A DNA stretch of 64,000 nt. Source: DATGMP01 sp035293565. GTDB taxonomy: Bacteria > Pseudomonadota > Alphaproteobacteria > BOG-932 > Roseiterribacteraceae. The notes under the pieces are model-generated. The model saw nothing but the letters and a program-made list of their open reading frames with translations. It searched no databases and was not told where the DNA came from. A program made the translations under genes and the position numbers. This document shows positions 28,855 through 37,788 of this stretch, piece after piece. The stretch is from positions 1 to 64,000 of the forward strand of contig DATGMP010000006.1 in the NCBI GenBank assembly GCA_035293565.1, read 5' to 3'. Position 1 is the stretch's first letter. Each line of letters starts with the position of its first letter.

Positions 28855-31320
28855 CTACTCGGCGGTCGCCAGCATCTCCATGCGCCGATCTTTACCCTCC
28901 AATCCTAAGATAAGGTTATAAAATTCCATCGGAGTCATGGCGCGACCGCCCATCTCGCCGAAAAAGAATTCGAAATATGAATCCAACCACCGGTAGAAAG
29001 CGTCGCGTTGTGCGATCGAGCCGACATAGGGGGTGCTTCCCGGCGTCAGCGACGTGCTGTGGAAGGCCAGCGTGAAGACACGCACGCCGTTGGCGGCGAG
29101 TTGCCTCGTCAGCGCCTTGCCTTCTTTGAGCGTGACCCCTTCGGGCGTGAGATTGACGCGGTTCATGAGTCCGAGCCGCGCGAAGGCGCCGGGGAGGTGA
29201 AAGGCCCGGCCGGTCTGCGAGTTCATGACCCGGAAAAACGAGTTTCCTTGCCCCCGCATCGCACCGATGAAGCTGGTGGTGAAGGGTATCTCCAGCAGCC
29301 TATGCTTCTCGTCGATCCAGAAGGGCGCGGCGTCGAAGCCGCTGAAATCCGGCCCGAACTGATCGGTGTAGTCGCGCGTTGGGACGACGCTCAGATCCAC
29401 CTTGTAGCCTTGTTCGGTCAGAAGATCGGGCGTGGCGGCGCCGATCCCGTAACGACCGGCCTTATAGACCTCCGGCTTCACACCGAAACTGGCCGAGATC
29501 ATGCTCGTGAGCGTGCGCAGCTTTTCGCGCTCGAGGCTCTTCGGCAGGTTGAACGGATAGGAGTTCCTGGCGCAGATCTCCTCGATGATCGGCGGGTTAA
29601 CCCAGGGATGTAGGTGCGCCCCTATCTCGCAGCGCTTGTCCTTGACCGCATCCAAAAGCGGCCCGTAGCCGTCCCGCTGATTGGCGATCGCGTAATCGAC
29701 CATATAGATCGGCTTCACGCGGTGGCGGTCGAAAAGACGCTGCAGCGTCTCGATCTCGCGCATGCCGTGAACCGACACCGAGCTCGACGAATAGGGTGCG
29801 TCCCAGTCGAAATTCTCTTCGGTATCGATGACAGTGATGATGATCGGCTTTTCATCGGCCGGAAGGGTCACGATCTGGGACGGTGCGGGCTCTCGCAGTC
29901 CAGGACCCACGGAGGCGGCGCGGCCGATCGGATCGCCCCGCATGGAGCGATAGACATATTTGAGCGGCGCCTTGATCCCGATGGCCTCGGCTCGCCGCCT
30001 CAGCCAGGGCATGAACACATAGTTCTTCTCCGGCTCGAGCAAATAAGCGAGCGTCCCGAACGGATTACGCACAAAGTATCGACGGAGGAATTTTCGATAT
30101 TGAGGCCGTGAATAGACCTTGGCGTTGCCGCCAAGCTTTGCCACCAGCGGCGTGAACCGCGGGTAGAGGCCGGTATTGATCAGGCGCACCTTCATGAAGT
30201 TGCCGATGAGAAGGTCGTCGAAATAGCCCCATTTGATCGCTTCCATGAAGGATCGCTTGGGCGCGATGAAGACCACGCCGTGCTGCTTCGATAGCGGCTT
30301 GCGGTGTGCGGGTTTCAGCTCGAACCGCCGCCGGTCGCCCCCGATCGAGACCTCGAGAAAATCGAAATGAGGACGGATCATGTCGAAGCGACGGAAGAAG
30401 GCGTCGACCGCCGACCAATCCTCCTCCGACATCTTTTCGTTCCAATCGTCCTCGCCCGTCCGATCGGTGATCTGGCTTGCATCGGGCGCTTGCAAGGGAT
30501 AGTTGCGCGTGATTGCGCCGGTCGTCGCATCCACCGTAACAAACGGCTCGATCGGGCGAACAGCGGGCCTGCTCCAATGCTGCTGGATATCGGGCCAGGT
30601 GATCCGGTAGGCGTTCGCCCAGATGGAATCGGAGCGGACATAGATGTGCTGCGAGGAAGAGCAGCAGAAATTCCTGACGCCGAGGCTCGCCGCGATCCGC
30701 GCAACGTTCCAAATGGCGCCGGGCTTGCGTTCCTCGGGCGGCTCGATCGTGCGGCGATCCTCATTGTCGACGAAATTGATCATGTCCGCGTCGATCGAGC
30801 AGAGCGCAGCCAGATATGTCTTGTCGTTGGGATGGCGCCGAACGAGTTTTCTCAGGAAGGACAGCTCTCCGGCAATCGGCGAATCATTGAGGTTGATCAG
30901 AAGAGCGTCGCCCAGCCGGACCACGAGAATCGCGTCTTGATTGATATTGTCGAGGCACATCACCTCGATCTGCGGCGATACCCGGAACCATTTGCGATAC
31001 GGGAGAACCGTAACATCGAAGCCGCGCTCGATCAGGAAGTTGTGGATTTCGGAGTCGTAATGATCGGGCAGCAGAATCTTCTTTCCCCGGGGTAGAAGAT
31101 CCAGGGATTGATGGTGCAGATGGTCCGGATGGCCGTGGGAGATCCAGATAAATTTTGAATTAACCACATTGGCGATCTGCTCCGGCGTGAGCGCATGGTC
31201 GAGCGCCCAGCTCCCGAAATAGCAGGTGCCGACGAGCCAAGGATCGGTCGCCAATACCGGTCCGCTCTCGTCGAAGAGCTGGATCGTGGCGTTTCCCAAG
31301 GTCTCGAACTTAATGCTCAT
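28855..31320 (-). CDS. Metallo-beta-lactamase fold / WalW-like polysaccharide deacetylase fusion
   Basis: An 821-residue two-domain protein without a signal peptide. Residues about 1-270 form a metallo-beta-lactamase-fold hydrolase with the zinc motif ISHGHPDHLHHQS. A linker (about 270-495) has no clear domain. Residues about 500-810 form a CE4-type, WalW-like deacetylase: first acidic residue in ITVIDTEENFDW, metal-histidine element EIGAHLHPWVNPP, then KAGRYGIGAATPDLL and the late AFHSTSLTPG. It sits in a locus with an acyltransferase and two GT2 enzymes, pointing to surface-glycan editing. The absence of a signal peptide suggests action on a cytoplasmic, lipid-linked or nucleotide-sugar precursor. 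Domain calls are firm, the joint function is not. Confidence 0.8.
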   Translation of the reverse strand: MSIKFETLGNATIQLFDESGPVLATDPWLVGTCYFGSWALDHALTPEQIANVVNSKFIWISHGHPDHLHHQSLDLLPRGKKILLPDHYDSEIHNFLIERGFDVTVLPYRKWFRVSPQIEVMCLDNINQDAILVVRLGDALLINLNDSPIAGELSFLRKLVRRHPNDKTYLAALCSIDADMINFVDNEDRRTIEPPEERKPGAIWNVARIAASLGVRNFCCSSSQHIYVRSDSIWANAYRITWPDIQQHWSRPAVRPIEPFVTVDATTGAITRNYPLQAPDASQITDRTGEDDWNEKMSEEDWSAVDAFFRRFDMIRPHFDFLEVSIGGDRRRFELKPAHRKPLSKQHGVVFIAPKRSFMEAIKWGYFDDLLIGNFMKVRLINTGLYPRFTPLVAKLGGNAKVYSRPQYRKFLRRYFVRNPFGTLAYLLEPEKNYVFMPWLRRRAEAIGIKAPLKYVYRSMRGDPIGRAASVGPGLREPAPSQIVTLPADEKPIIITVIDTEENFDWDAPYSSSSVSVHGMREIETLQRLFDRHRVKPIYMVDYAIANQRDGYGPLLDAVKDKRCEIGAHLHPWVNPPIIEEICARNSYPFNLPKSLEREKLRTLTSMISASFGVKPEVYKAGRYGIGAATPDLLTEQGYKVDLSVVPTRDYTDQFGPDFSGFDAAPFWIDEKHRLLEIPFTTSFIGAMRGQGNSFFRVMNSQTGRAFHLPGAFARLGLMNRVNLTPEGVTLKEGKALTRQLAANGVRVFTLAFHSTSLTPGSTPYVGSIAQRDAFYRWLDSYFEFFFGEMGGRAMTPMEFYNLILGLEGKDRRMEMLATAE

Positions 31321-31495
31321 GCTCGACCGCTCTCGACGGGACCATTAGCAGCCATGTCCATGGGTGCGCGACTTCTCGATTTCTGGCGGTGGTTGCGCCG
31401 CTGGGAACCGCCTTGCATATCGGTAGGATTCTAAATGCTCTATAAAGCCTCGTCGTCCCCGATGTCACGATTGTTAAGAACGGGCGGCCGCCTGC

Positions 31496-32191
31496 TTATC
31501 CGGGGCGCGCGGGAAAACGGGATTCCGGGACAAAATCCACCTGCGGGCAGACATGGCTGAGACGGTCATATTCGGTCTCGGAATCAATGGCGCGCTCCGC
31601 TGAAACCCAATTTGCGTCCATTTCGTCGGACACGACGTCGATCGACGCCCCGATCTTGTCTTGAATCCGATGGCGGAGCGTCGACAGCCTCTCCTCAGGC
31701 ACCGGACCCACGGTTCCGATCGCGTCGACCATCGTCGCGACCCGCCGTCGAAAGATCGGGACATAGCGGTTAATGATGTCGCTGTAGACCGCGACATGGC
31801 GCATCTCGTGATCGAGGGCCACCCTGGTCTGGCAGGGGCCGTGATCCGGCACGACATAGACGTCCGGCGCCGCGGACAAGGTGACAGTGACGACGGAAGG
31901 CCAGGCGCAGATCATCCCGCTTGCCAACCGAAGGTCGGCGATCCGCACCTCGAAATCGACACCGATGCTGCCGACCGTCAGCCCGGCGACGGTCGCGAAA
32001 CGCGGATCGCCCGCAATCTCGGTCTCGGATCTTTTGCTCTGTAACTGGCGGGACGGCTTCGAGAAGTTGGTCGTCGGCGGCTCGATTTTCGCGTAGACGC
32101 GGATATCGGTCGGATCCCGTTCGCAAGCATCGGCGGCCGCCGGGATGACGAGATTGGACGCGATAACCACCGCGTGGAGCAGCATGGTCAT
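31496..32191 (-). CDS. Secreted protein with HEMRH putative zinc-protease motif
   Basis: A 231-residue exported protein. From ATG 32191 it has a signal peptide, MTMLLHAVVIASNLVIPAAA, then a mature part with four or more cysteines. The segment RVALDHEMRHVAVYSDIINR has the HExxH pattern (HEMRH) of zinc metallopeptidases, without other recognised family marks. DUF922-like proteins have a similar HExxH context, but I cannot confirm this. It is divergent from the KamA-family gene with a gap of only 13 bases between starts. The function is unknown, possibly a periplasmic peptidase. Confidence 0.55.
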   Translation of the reverse strand: MTMLLHAVVIASNLVIPAAADACERDPTDIRVYAKIEPPTTNFSKPSRQLQSKRSETEIAGDPRFATVAGLTVGSIGVDFEVRIADLRLASGMICAWPSVVTVTLSAAPDVYVVPDHGPCQTRVALDHEMRHVAVYSDIINRYVPIFRRRVATMVDAIGTVGPVPEERLSTLRHRIQDKIGASIDVVSDEMDANWVSAERAIDSETEYDRLSHVCPQVDFVPESRFPARPG

Positions 32192-32204
32192 GACCTCTTT
32201 CCCA

Positions 32205-33320
32205 ATGGCGACGCCGAGCGACCGGCGGACGCCTACAGCAAATGACACGCGAGAATCGGCGCTTTCGCAAGCCGGAAGCTTGCGGCAAGTGCCGGCGCTG
32301 GTGAAGGCCGGACTAGTCGCCGCGGATGAGGCGCCGGCGATCGAGAAGGTCGCGGCGCGCTATGCCGTCGCGATCACGCCGACCGTCGCTGGATTGATCG
32401 ATCGCCACGATCCTGCCGATCCGATCGCTCGACAATTTGTGCCCTCCGCCGACGAGTTCGAGACGCTTCCTTACGAACGGACCGACCCGATCGGCGACGA
32501 GGCCCATTCGCCGGTCAAAGGCATCGTGCACCGCTATCCGGACCGCGTGCTGCTCAAGCCGCTGCACGCCTGTCCTGTCTATTGTCGCTTCTGCTTCCGC
32601 CGGGAACAGGTCGGTCCCGGCGGCGCCGCCTTGAACGAGGCGGAGCTCGCGGCGGCAATCGATTATATCCGCGCCCGTCCGCAGATCTGGGAGGTGATCC
32701 TCACCGGCGGCGATCCCTTGATGCTGGCGCCGCGCAGGCTCGCCGGCATCATCGCCGCTCTCTCAGAGATTCCGCATGTCGCAACTCTGCGGATCCACAG
32801 CCGGGTGCCGGTCGCTGATCCAGCCCGGATCGATGCGGCGTTGCTGGAAGCGCTCGGCTCGCCGCTTCCGGTCTGGCTCGCGATCCATGCCAACCACCCG
32901 CGGGAGCTCGGTCCGGAAGCGGCCGCCGCATGCGCCCGGTTGGCGCGGGCCGGGGTCTCGCTGCTCGGCCAGACCGTCCTTCTGCGCGGCGTCAATGCCG
33001 ATGTGGGCGTGCTGGAGGCCTTGTTCCGGGCCATGGTCCGGGCGCGCATCAAGCCCTACTATCTCCATCATCCCGACCTGGCTCCCGGGACTTCGGGATT
33101 CCGGGTCTCCATCGTCGAAGGCCGGGCTCTCATGCGAAGCCTGCGTGGCCGCCTTTCAGGGATCGCCCAGCCGACCTATGTACTGGATATTCCGGGGGGC
33201 GAAGGCAAGGTGCCCATCGGGCCCGATTTCGTCGAAGACGCCGGTATCCGGGATTCGCAGGGCCGTCTTTGGCCCCATCCTGAAATCGGCGATTTGTGGG
33301 GAACCGTCGGACAGGAGTAA
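32205..33320 (+). CDS. KamA-family radical SAM protein (lysine 2,3-aminomutase/EpmB-like)
   Basis: A 371-residue protein. The radical SAM cluster motif is HACPVYCRFCFRREQVG (CxxxCxxC). EVILTGGDPLMLAPRRL and the PLP-binding type YVLDIPGGEGKVPIG near the C-terminus match lysine 2,3-aminomutases. The short size and motif set fit EpmB, which makes beta-lysine for modification of elongation factor P. No epmA or efp is seen in the window. Several in-frame starts exist; ATG 32205 is used, but the first 25-30 residues look non-conserved. A shorter start is possible. Confidence 0.85.
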   Translation: MATPSDRRTPTANDTRESALSQAGSLRQVPALVKAGLVAADEAPAIEKVAARYAVAITPTVAGLIDRHDPADPIARQFVPSADEFETLPYERTDPIGDEAHSPVKGIVHRYPDRVLLKPLHACPVYCRFCFRREQVGPGGAALNEAELAAAIDYIRARPQIWEVILTGGDPLMLAPRRLAGIIAALSEIPHVATLRIHSRVPVADPARIDAALLEALGSPLPVWLAIHANHPRELGPEAAAACARLARAGVSLLGQTVLLRGVNADVGVLEALFRAMVRARIKPYYLHHPDLAPGTSGFRVSIVEGRALMRSLRGRLSGIAQPTYVLDIPGGEGKVPIGPDFVEDAGIRDSQGRLWPHPEIGDLWGTVGQE

Positions 33321-33370
33321 CGTCCTCCCTAGTGCGACGAACAGCCGCAATTTCCGTGGGAGGATCGGCC

Positions 33371-33805
33371 ATGTCCGTGAAAGCCATTCTCAACGTCAAA
33401 GGCCGCCGGGTCGTCACCATCCGCCGCGACGCCCTTGTTAAGGAGGCGGTTGCCATGCTGGCGCATGAGCGCATCGGCGCCGTCGTCGTGACTGATGACG
33501 GCGGCAAGACCATCGCCGGTATTCTGTCGGAGCGCGACGTCATTCATGCGCTCGATGAGCACGGCGCCAGACTGCTCGACCTCAAGGTCGGCGATCTGAT
33601 GACCGAAGCCGTGACCGCGGCCAAGATCGACATGCATATCGACCAGGTGCTGGAGATCATGACCCAGGGACGGTTCCGGCATATGCCCGTGATCGAGGAA
33701 GGCCATCTGGCCGGCATCGTCAGCATCGGCGACGCGGTGAAGGCGCGGCTCGAGATGCTGGAAAGCGAGGCCAGCCAGCTCAAGGAGTACATTTTCGCCC
33801 GGTAA
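33371..33805 (+). CDS. CBS-domain pair protein
   Basis: A 144-residue soluble protein made of two CBS motifs. The first is at about residues 10-65 (AVVVTDDGGKTIAGILSERD), the second at about 75-130 (FRHMPVIEEGHLAGIVSIGD). CBS pairs bind adenosine nucleotides and regulate partners; stand-alone ones are common in alphaproteobacteria, but the partner is not obvious here. ATG 33371 is preceded by GTGGGAGGAT. The open frame starts upstream at 33296 without support. It ends 16 bases before the converging beta-helix gene. Confidence 0.9.
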   Translation: MSVKAILNVKGRRVVTIRRDALVKEAVAMLAHERIGAVVVTDDGGKTIAGILSERDVIHALDEHGARLLDLKVGDLMTEAVTAAKIDMHIDQVLEIMTQGRFRHMPVIEEGHLAGIVSIGDAVKARLEMLESEASQLKEYIFAR

Positions 33806-33821
33806 GGTCGCCGGCTCGGGG

Positions 33822-35306
33822 TCAGCCACCGTGCTGATAGGCTCCGACATCGATCGGCGCCTTGATCCTCACCGGTTTGCCATGCGCCGGGTGGACATAT
33901 TCGACTGTCGGCAGCAGCGACATACCGTCCGCGCTGCCCGGATCGACGCCGGCGCCGATCACGGGCGAATCCGGCTTGGGATGCCAATCATAATTCTTGA
34001 CGTCAACGAGCCCCGGATCGCTTGCGGTCTTGGTGCCTTCCTCTTTGATGTCGCCTGAATCGAAGAGCGCCTTCTCCAGGTTGGGCGCGCCGCCCGGGCC
34101 TGCCGCCATCACATTGTTCTGGAGATCTCCCGTGCCGTGGAAGGCGACGCCGCCGCCGATAAACAAGTTATTGATCACGTGCGCCCGACCGGGAGCGCGG
34201 CTGACCACGAAGGTGCCGTGGCCGAGATCGTTCACGAAGGTATTGTTGACCACCCAGAATTCCTGCGATTCGTTGGTGGCTCCCTCCATGGCGTTGGCGA
34301 CGATATTGCTGTTCTGAGATTGCTCATCCTGTTCGAGCAGGTTGCCGATCACGAAAACGCGGCCGCCGTTGGAGGTGTCGATCTGATAGCTGGAATCACC
34401 ATTCTCGTCGGTGATGCGGTTGCCCATGATCAGGCTCGTCGCGGCGCGCGATTTAATCAGGTGGCCGATATGTCCTTGGTGGAAATAGCTGCCGCGGACG
34501 ATCAGCTCCTTGATGTGGTTGATGTAGATCTCGTGCGAGCGGCCTTCGTTGCCGCCGTTCCGGGCGAATTCGGAATTCTCGATATCGATCACGCTCGTCG
34601 GATTATCGCCGGCGAGGATGCCTTCCTCATTGTCGTGGAAGAAGCAGTTGATGATCTTGAGGTTCACCCCCTCGCCACGGATCCCGGCGCCATTGTGGTC
34701 GGGCACCTCGGCGCCGGTGAACTCGATATTTTCGACTGTCGTATCGTGGCCCTTGATGACCCAGATCGCCTTGCCTTCGGCATTGTTGCCGTCGGCGACC
34801 AGGCGCGCCCGTCCGCCGACTCCGCGGATCGTGATGCCGTCGGCTCGCCAAGAAGCGACGTCGCCGCGATAGGTGCCCGCGTCGATCTCGATGATGTCGC
34901 CCGGTTTGGCCAGACCGGCCGCTTGACTGGGCAGCTTGATCTGGCGAGTCGGCCCGACTTGAATCTTCCCGGCGGTCGTCGGCTCGGCGGCGACCGGAGC
35001 CGGCGCGTTGAACGTCGCGCCCGATCGCGGCGGCTCGACGGGCGCGGTGTTTTCGGGCGTGATCTTGGAGCCTGGAAGGTAGCCGGGCGCCGGTGGCAGG
35101 TTGGTCCCGCTCGGCGCGGGCGGCAAGCCGGGAGCAGCGCCGGTTCGGCCTTGGCGCATCTCGATGCTCTGCACTTCCTCCGGGGCGATCGGCACGTTGA
35201 TGACGCGCCCGTCCCTCAGGATGATCCGCACATCGGCCCCGGCGGGCGCCATCGCAAACGCGCAGATCGCGGCCGCGAGGGCCAATCGAATCGACCGTCT
35301 CGACAT
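33822..35306 (-). CDS. Secreted right-handed parallel beta-helix protein
   Basis: A 494-residue protein. The signal peptide is MSRRSIRLALAAAICAFAMA followed by PAGADV. A short beta domain (VRIILRDGRVINVPI) and a Pro/Ala-rich linker (about residues 70-125) come next. A pectate-lyase-like right-handed helix then occupies about residues 140-450, with repeated Asn-rich turns such as GIRGEGVNLKIINCFFHDNE and FARNGGNEGRSHEIYINHIK. It could be a polysaccharide lyase or epimerase, or a binding protein; no catalytic set is evident. ATG 35306 is selected because the signal peptide begins there. Confidence 0.8.
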   Translation of the reverse strand: MSRRSIRLALAAAICAFAMAPAGADVRIILRDGRVINVPIAPEEVQSIEMRQGRTGAAPGLPPAPSGTNLPPAPGYLPGSKITPENTAPVEPPRSGATFNAPAPVAAEPTTAGKIQVGPTRQIKLPSQAAGLAKPGDIIEIDAGTYRGDVASWRADGITIRGVGGRARLVADGNNAEGKAIWVIKGHDTTVENIEFTGAEVPDHNGAGIRGEGVNLKIINCFFHDNEEGILAGDNPTSVIDIENSEFARNGGNEGRSHEIYINHIKELIVRGSYFHQGHIGHLIKSRAATSLIMGNRITDENGDSSYQIDTSNGGRVFVIGNLLEQDEQSQNSNIVANAMEGATNESQEFWVVNNTFVNDLGHGTFVVSRAPGRAHVINNLFIGGGVAFHGTGDLQNNVMAAGPGGAPNLEKALFDSGDIKEEGTKTASDPGLVDVKNYDWHPKPDSPVIGAGVDPGSADGMSLLPTVEYVHPAHGKPVRIKAPIDVGAYQHGG

Positions 35307-35377
35307 GGTTGCGGCTCTCCCGAAGCATCCGCCATAGGTCACGATCAAGGCCGGCCGGACGATTGTTTCACGGCCGT

Positions 35378-37276
35378 CTAGGCGGCTTCGTTTCCTTTCA
35401 CAGCCGCGTCGAGAAGAACGGACGCTTCGAGCCATCGTTCCTCGGCTGCTGCGAGCTTATTGCCTGCGGCGCCGCGCGCGACTTGCAAATCTGTGACTTT
35501 CGCGGACGGCCCCCGATAGAGCGCCGGGTCGGCCAACTTCTGGTCCAGCGCAGCGATCTCCTTGTTCAGCGCCGCAATCTCGCGTTCCGCGGCCTCGACG
35601 GCGCGGCGGAGGGGCGCCAACGATGCGCGTTGCTCGGCGGCCGAGCGCCGCTGCGCGCGCCTGTCCTCGGTCGCCGGCTTCTCGGTCTGCGCGGTCCGGC
35701 GCGTGGCGCGCCGCTCCTCGAGCAGGAGCTTGCGGTAATCCTCCAGGTCGCCGTCGAAGGGGCGAACTTTACCCTCGCCGACGATCCAGAGCCGATCCGC
35801 CACGAGCTCAACCAGATGCGGGTCGTGGGTTACCAGGATCACCGCCCCGTCATAATCGTTCAACGCCCGGATCAGCGCCTCGCGGCTCTCGACGTCCAGA
35901 TGATTGGTCGGCTCGTCGAGCAGCAGAATGTTGGGCGCGTCCTTGGCCATCAGCGCAAACAGCAGGCGCGCCTTCTCGCCGCCCGACAACGCGCCGATCT
36001 TGGTCTCCGCGCGCGCCTGCGGGAAGCCGAAGCGGCCGAGATAGGCTCGGACCTTCTCCTCGGTCGCGGTCGGCATGGCGCGCGCCGTCTGCTGGAACAC
36101 GGTGAGCCCGACATCCAATTCGTCGGTTTGGTGCTGGGCGAAATAGCCGACCTTCAGCTTGGTGGACTTGATCATCTTGCCGCCTTGCGCTTCGAGCCGG
36201 CCGGCGAGCAGCTTGATGAAGGTCGATTTGCCGTTCCCGTTGGCGCCCAGCAGCGCTATCCGGTCATCACCGTCGATCCTGACATCCAATCCCTTGAGCA
36301 CCGTCTTGTCGCCGTAACCCGCTGCGACGGAGTCGAGCGTCAACAACGGGGGCGACAGCGGCGCCGGCTCCGGGAAGTCGAAGGTGACGGTTCGGTCCTC
36401 GACCCCATCGGCGATCGGCTCCATCCTGGCGAGCGCCTTGATCCGGCTTTGCGCCTGGCGGGCCTTGGTCGCCTTGTAGCGAAAGCGCTCTATGAAGGCT
36501 TCGATGTGACGGCGCTCGGCCGCCTGCTTCGCTTGTGCGGCCGCCTGGTGCGCTTGCCGCTCGCTCCTCTGGCGGACGAATTGGTCGTAATTGCCGCGAT
36601 AGGCGACGAGCTTGCCGCGGTCGAGGTGGAGGATGCCGTCGGGGATCGCATTCAAGAGCTCGCGATCATGGCTCACCAGCAGCAGCGTGCCGGAATAGCC
36701 CTTGAGGTACGCCTCCAGCCAGATCGTCGCCTCGAGGTCGAGATGGTTGGTCGGCTCGTCGAGCAGCAGAATGTCCGGGCCGGCGAAAAGGGCTGCCGCC
36801 AGCGCCACGCGCATACGCCAACCGCCCGAGAAGGCGCTGCACGGCTGGGCCTGCGCGGCTTCGTCGAAGCCGAGTCCGGCCAGGATCTCCGCTGCGCGCG
36901 TGGGCGCGCGATAGGCGTCGATATCGGCCAGGCGCTGGTGAACCTGAGCGATGCGGGCCGGATCGCCATGGCTCTCGCCTTCCGCTTCGGCCAGCAGCTG
37001 GGCCCGCTCGGCATCGGCGGCGAGCACGGTGTCCAGCAGGCTGGCGGCGCCGCCCGGCGCTTCCTGGGCGACGAAGCCGAGGCGCGCGCCCTTGGGAATG
37101 GCGATCTCGCCGCCATCGGGGATCAGAGCGCCGCCGATTAGCCTGAGAAGCGTCGATTTCCCGCTGCCGTTCGGCCCGATGAGCCCAACCTTGTGTCCGG
37201 TTGGCACGGCGGCGCTGGCGGCATCGAGCAATGTACGCCCGCCCACCCGATAGGTGAGGTCGGTGATTTGCAGCAT
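35378..37276 (-). CDS. ABC-F family ATPase (Uup/YheS-like)
   Basis: A 632-residue soluble protein with two ABC domains in tandem. Walker A motifs are GPNGSGKSTLLRL and GANGNGKSTFIKL; signature motifs are FSGGWRMRVALA and LSGGEKARLLFA; Walker B sites are DILLLDEPTNHLDLEA and NILLLDEPTNHLDVES. The interdomain linker is long and charged. The C-terminal extension, rich in Arg, Ala and Glu, is coiled-coil-like, as in Uup/YheS. ABC-F proteins act on ribosomes, not in transport. The long antisense frame over this gene is a shadow. Confidence 0.95.
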   Translation of the reverse strand: MLQITDLTYRVGGRTLLDAASAAVPTGHKVGLIGPNGSGKSTLLRLIGGALIPDGGEIAIPKGARLGFVAQEAPGGAASLLDTVLAADAERAQLLAEAEGESHGDPARIAQVHQRLADIDAYRAPTRAAEILAGLGFDEAAQAQPCSAFSGGWRMRVALAAALFAGPDILLLDEPTNHLDLEATIWLEAYLKGYSGTLLLVSHDRELLNAIPDGILHLDRGKLVAYRGNYDQFVRQRSERQAHQAAAQAKQAAERRHIEAFIERFRYKATKARQAQSRIKALARMEPIADGVEDRTVTFDFPEPAPLSPPLLTLDSVAAGYGDKTVLKGLDVRIDGDDRIALLGANGNGKSTFIKLLAGRLEAQGGKMIKSTKLKVGYFAQHQTDELDVGLTVFQQTARAMPTATEEKVRAYLGRFGFPQARAETKIGALSGGEKARLLFALMAKDAPNILLLDEPTNHLDVESREALIRALNDYDGAVILVTHDPHLVELVADRLWIVGEGKVRPFDGDLEDYRKLLLEERRATRRTAQTEKPATEDRRAQRRSAAEQRASLAPLRRAVEAAEREIAALNKEIAALDQKLADPALYRGPSAKVTDLQVARGAAGNKLAAAEERWLEASVLLDAAVKGNEAA

Positions 37277-37319
37277 GCACCCTTCTTATAGGGACAGGCA
37301 GGCTAGGTCCAAATCCGGC

Positions 37320-37787
37320 TCAGGCGCCGCGGGTTACGTGATCGGTGACCCTGCCGAGCGCCGCCAGCAACGCTTGTACCTTGGGCGATCCGAGGCGCGG
37401 CGTCCCTTCCTCGATAAGGCGCCAGATCGCATCGAGATGCAGCTGGACCACCTCGACGATACGCGGATCGCGGGCCGGCGCTTCGCCGAGCAGCCATTCG
37501 AGCGAGGTCGCGACCGCGCTCAGCTGGTCGTAGCCGGCCGTGGCGCTGCTGCTCCTCACGTCCAGCACCGCGAGCTTCAGATCGTGCCAAGGGTCCTCGA
37601 CCAGAGCCGCCGCTGCGAGCGCCGTGAGCGCTTCGAGGTTCGGAAGTGTATCGCGCAGGAAAGGCAGGTAATCCTGCTTGATCTGTTCGACGGCCCGTTC
37701 GGCGCGCTCGACCAGCGCGCGGACCGGCATGGCGTTCGGGCCGTTGGCCTTGACATAAAGCGAGATTGCAGGAGCCGGCGCCTGCAT
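37320..37787 (-). CDS. Hypothetical helical protein, partner of CheY-like regulator
   Basis: A 155-residue, almost wholly helical protein of unknown family, beginning MQAPAPAISLYVK at ATG 37787. It lies one base after the TGA of the response regulator, so the two are surely co-transcribed. Its all-helical make-up, with a conserved-looking acidic/hydrophobic pattern (LDLKLAVLDVRS-like stretch near residues 70-80), is suggestive of a phosphotransfer or scaffold partner. No phosphorylatable His in an HPt motif can be pointed out. Function not assigned. Confidence 0.6.
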   Translation of the reverse strand: MQAPAPAISLYVKANGPNAMPVRALVERAERAVEQIKQDYLPFLRDTLPNLEALTALAAAALVEDPWHDLKLAVLDVRSSSATAGYDQLSAVATSLEWLLGEAPARDPRIVEVVQLHLDAIWRLIEEGTPRLGSPKVQALLAALGRVTDHVTRGA

Positions 37788-37788
37788 G

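Noticed and set aside
34137..35381. 414-codon plus-strand frame opposite the beta-helix gene
   Set aside because: The minus-strand frame has a signal peptide and helix repeats; the plus frame shows none of the signs of a real gene.
35309..37141. 610-codon plus-strand open frame opposite the ABC-F gene
   Set aside because: Antisense shadow of an intact ATPase with clear Walker motifs; low-complexity Arg/Leu/Ala content.
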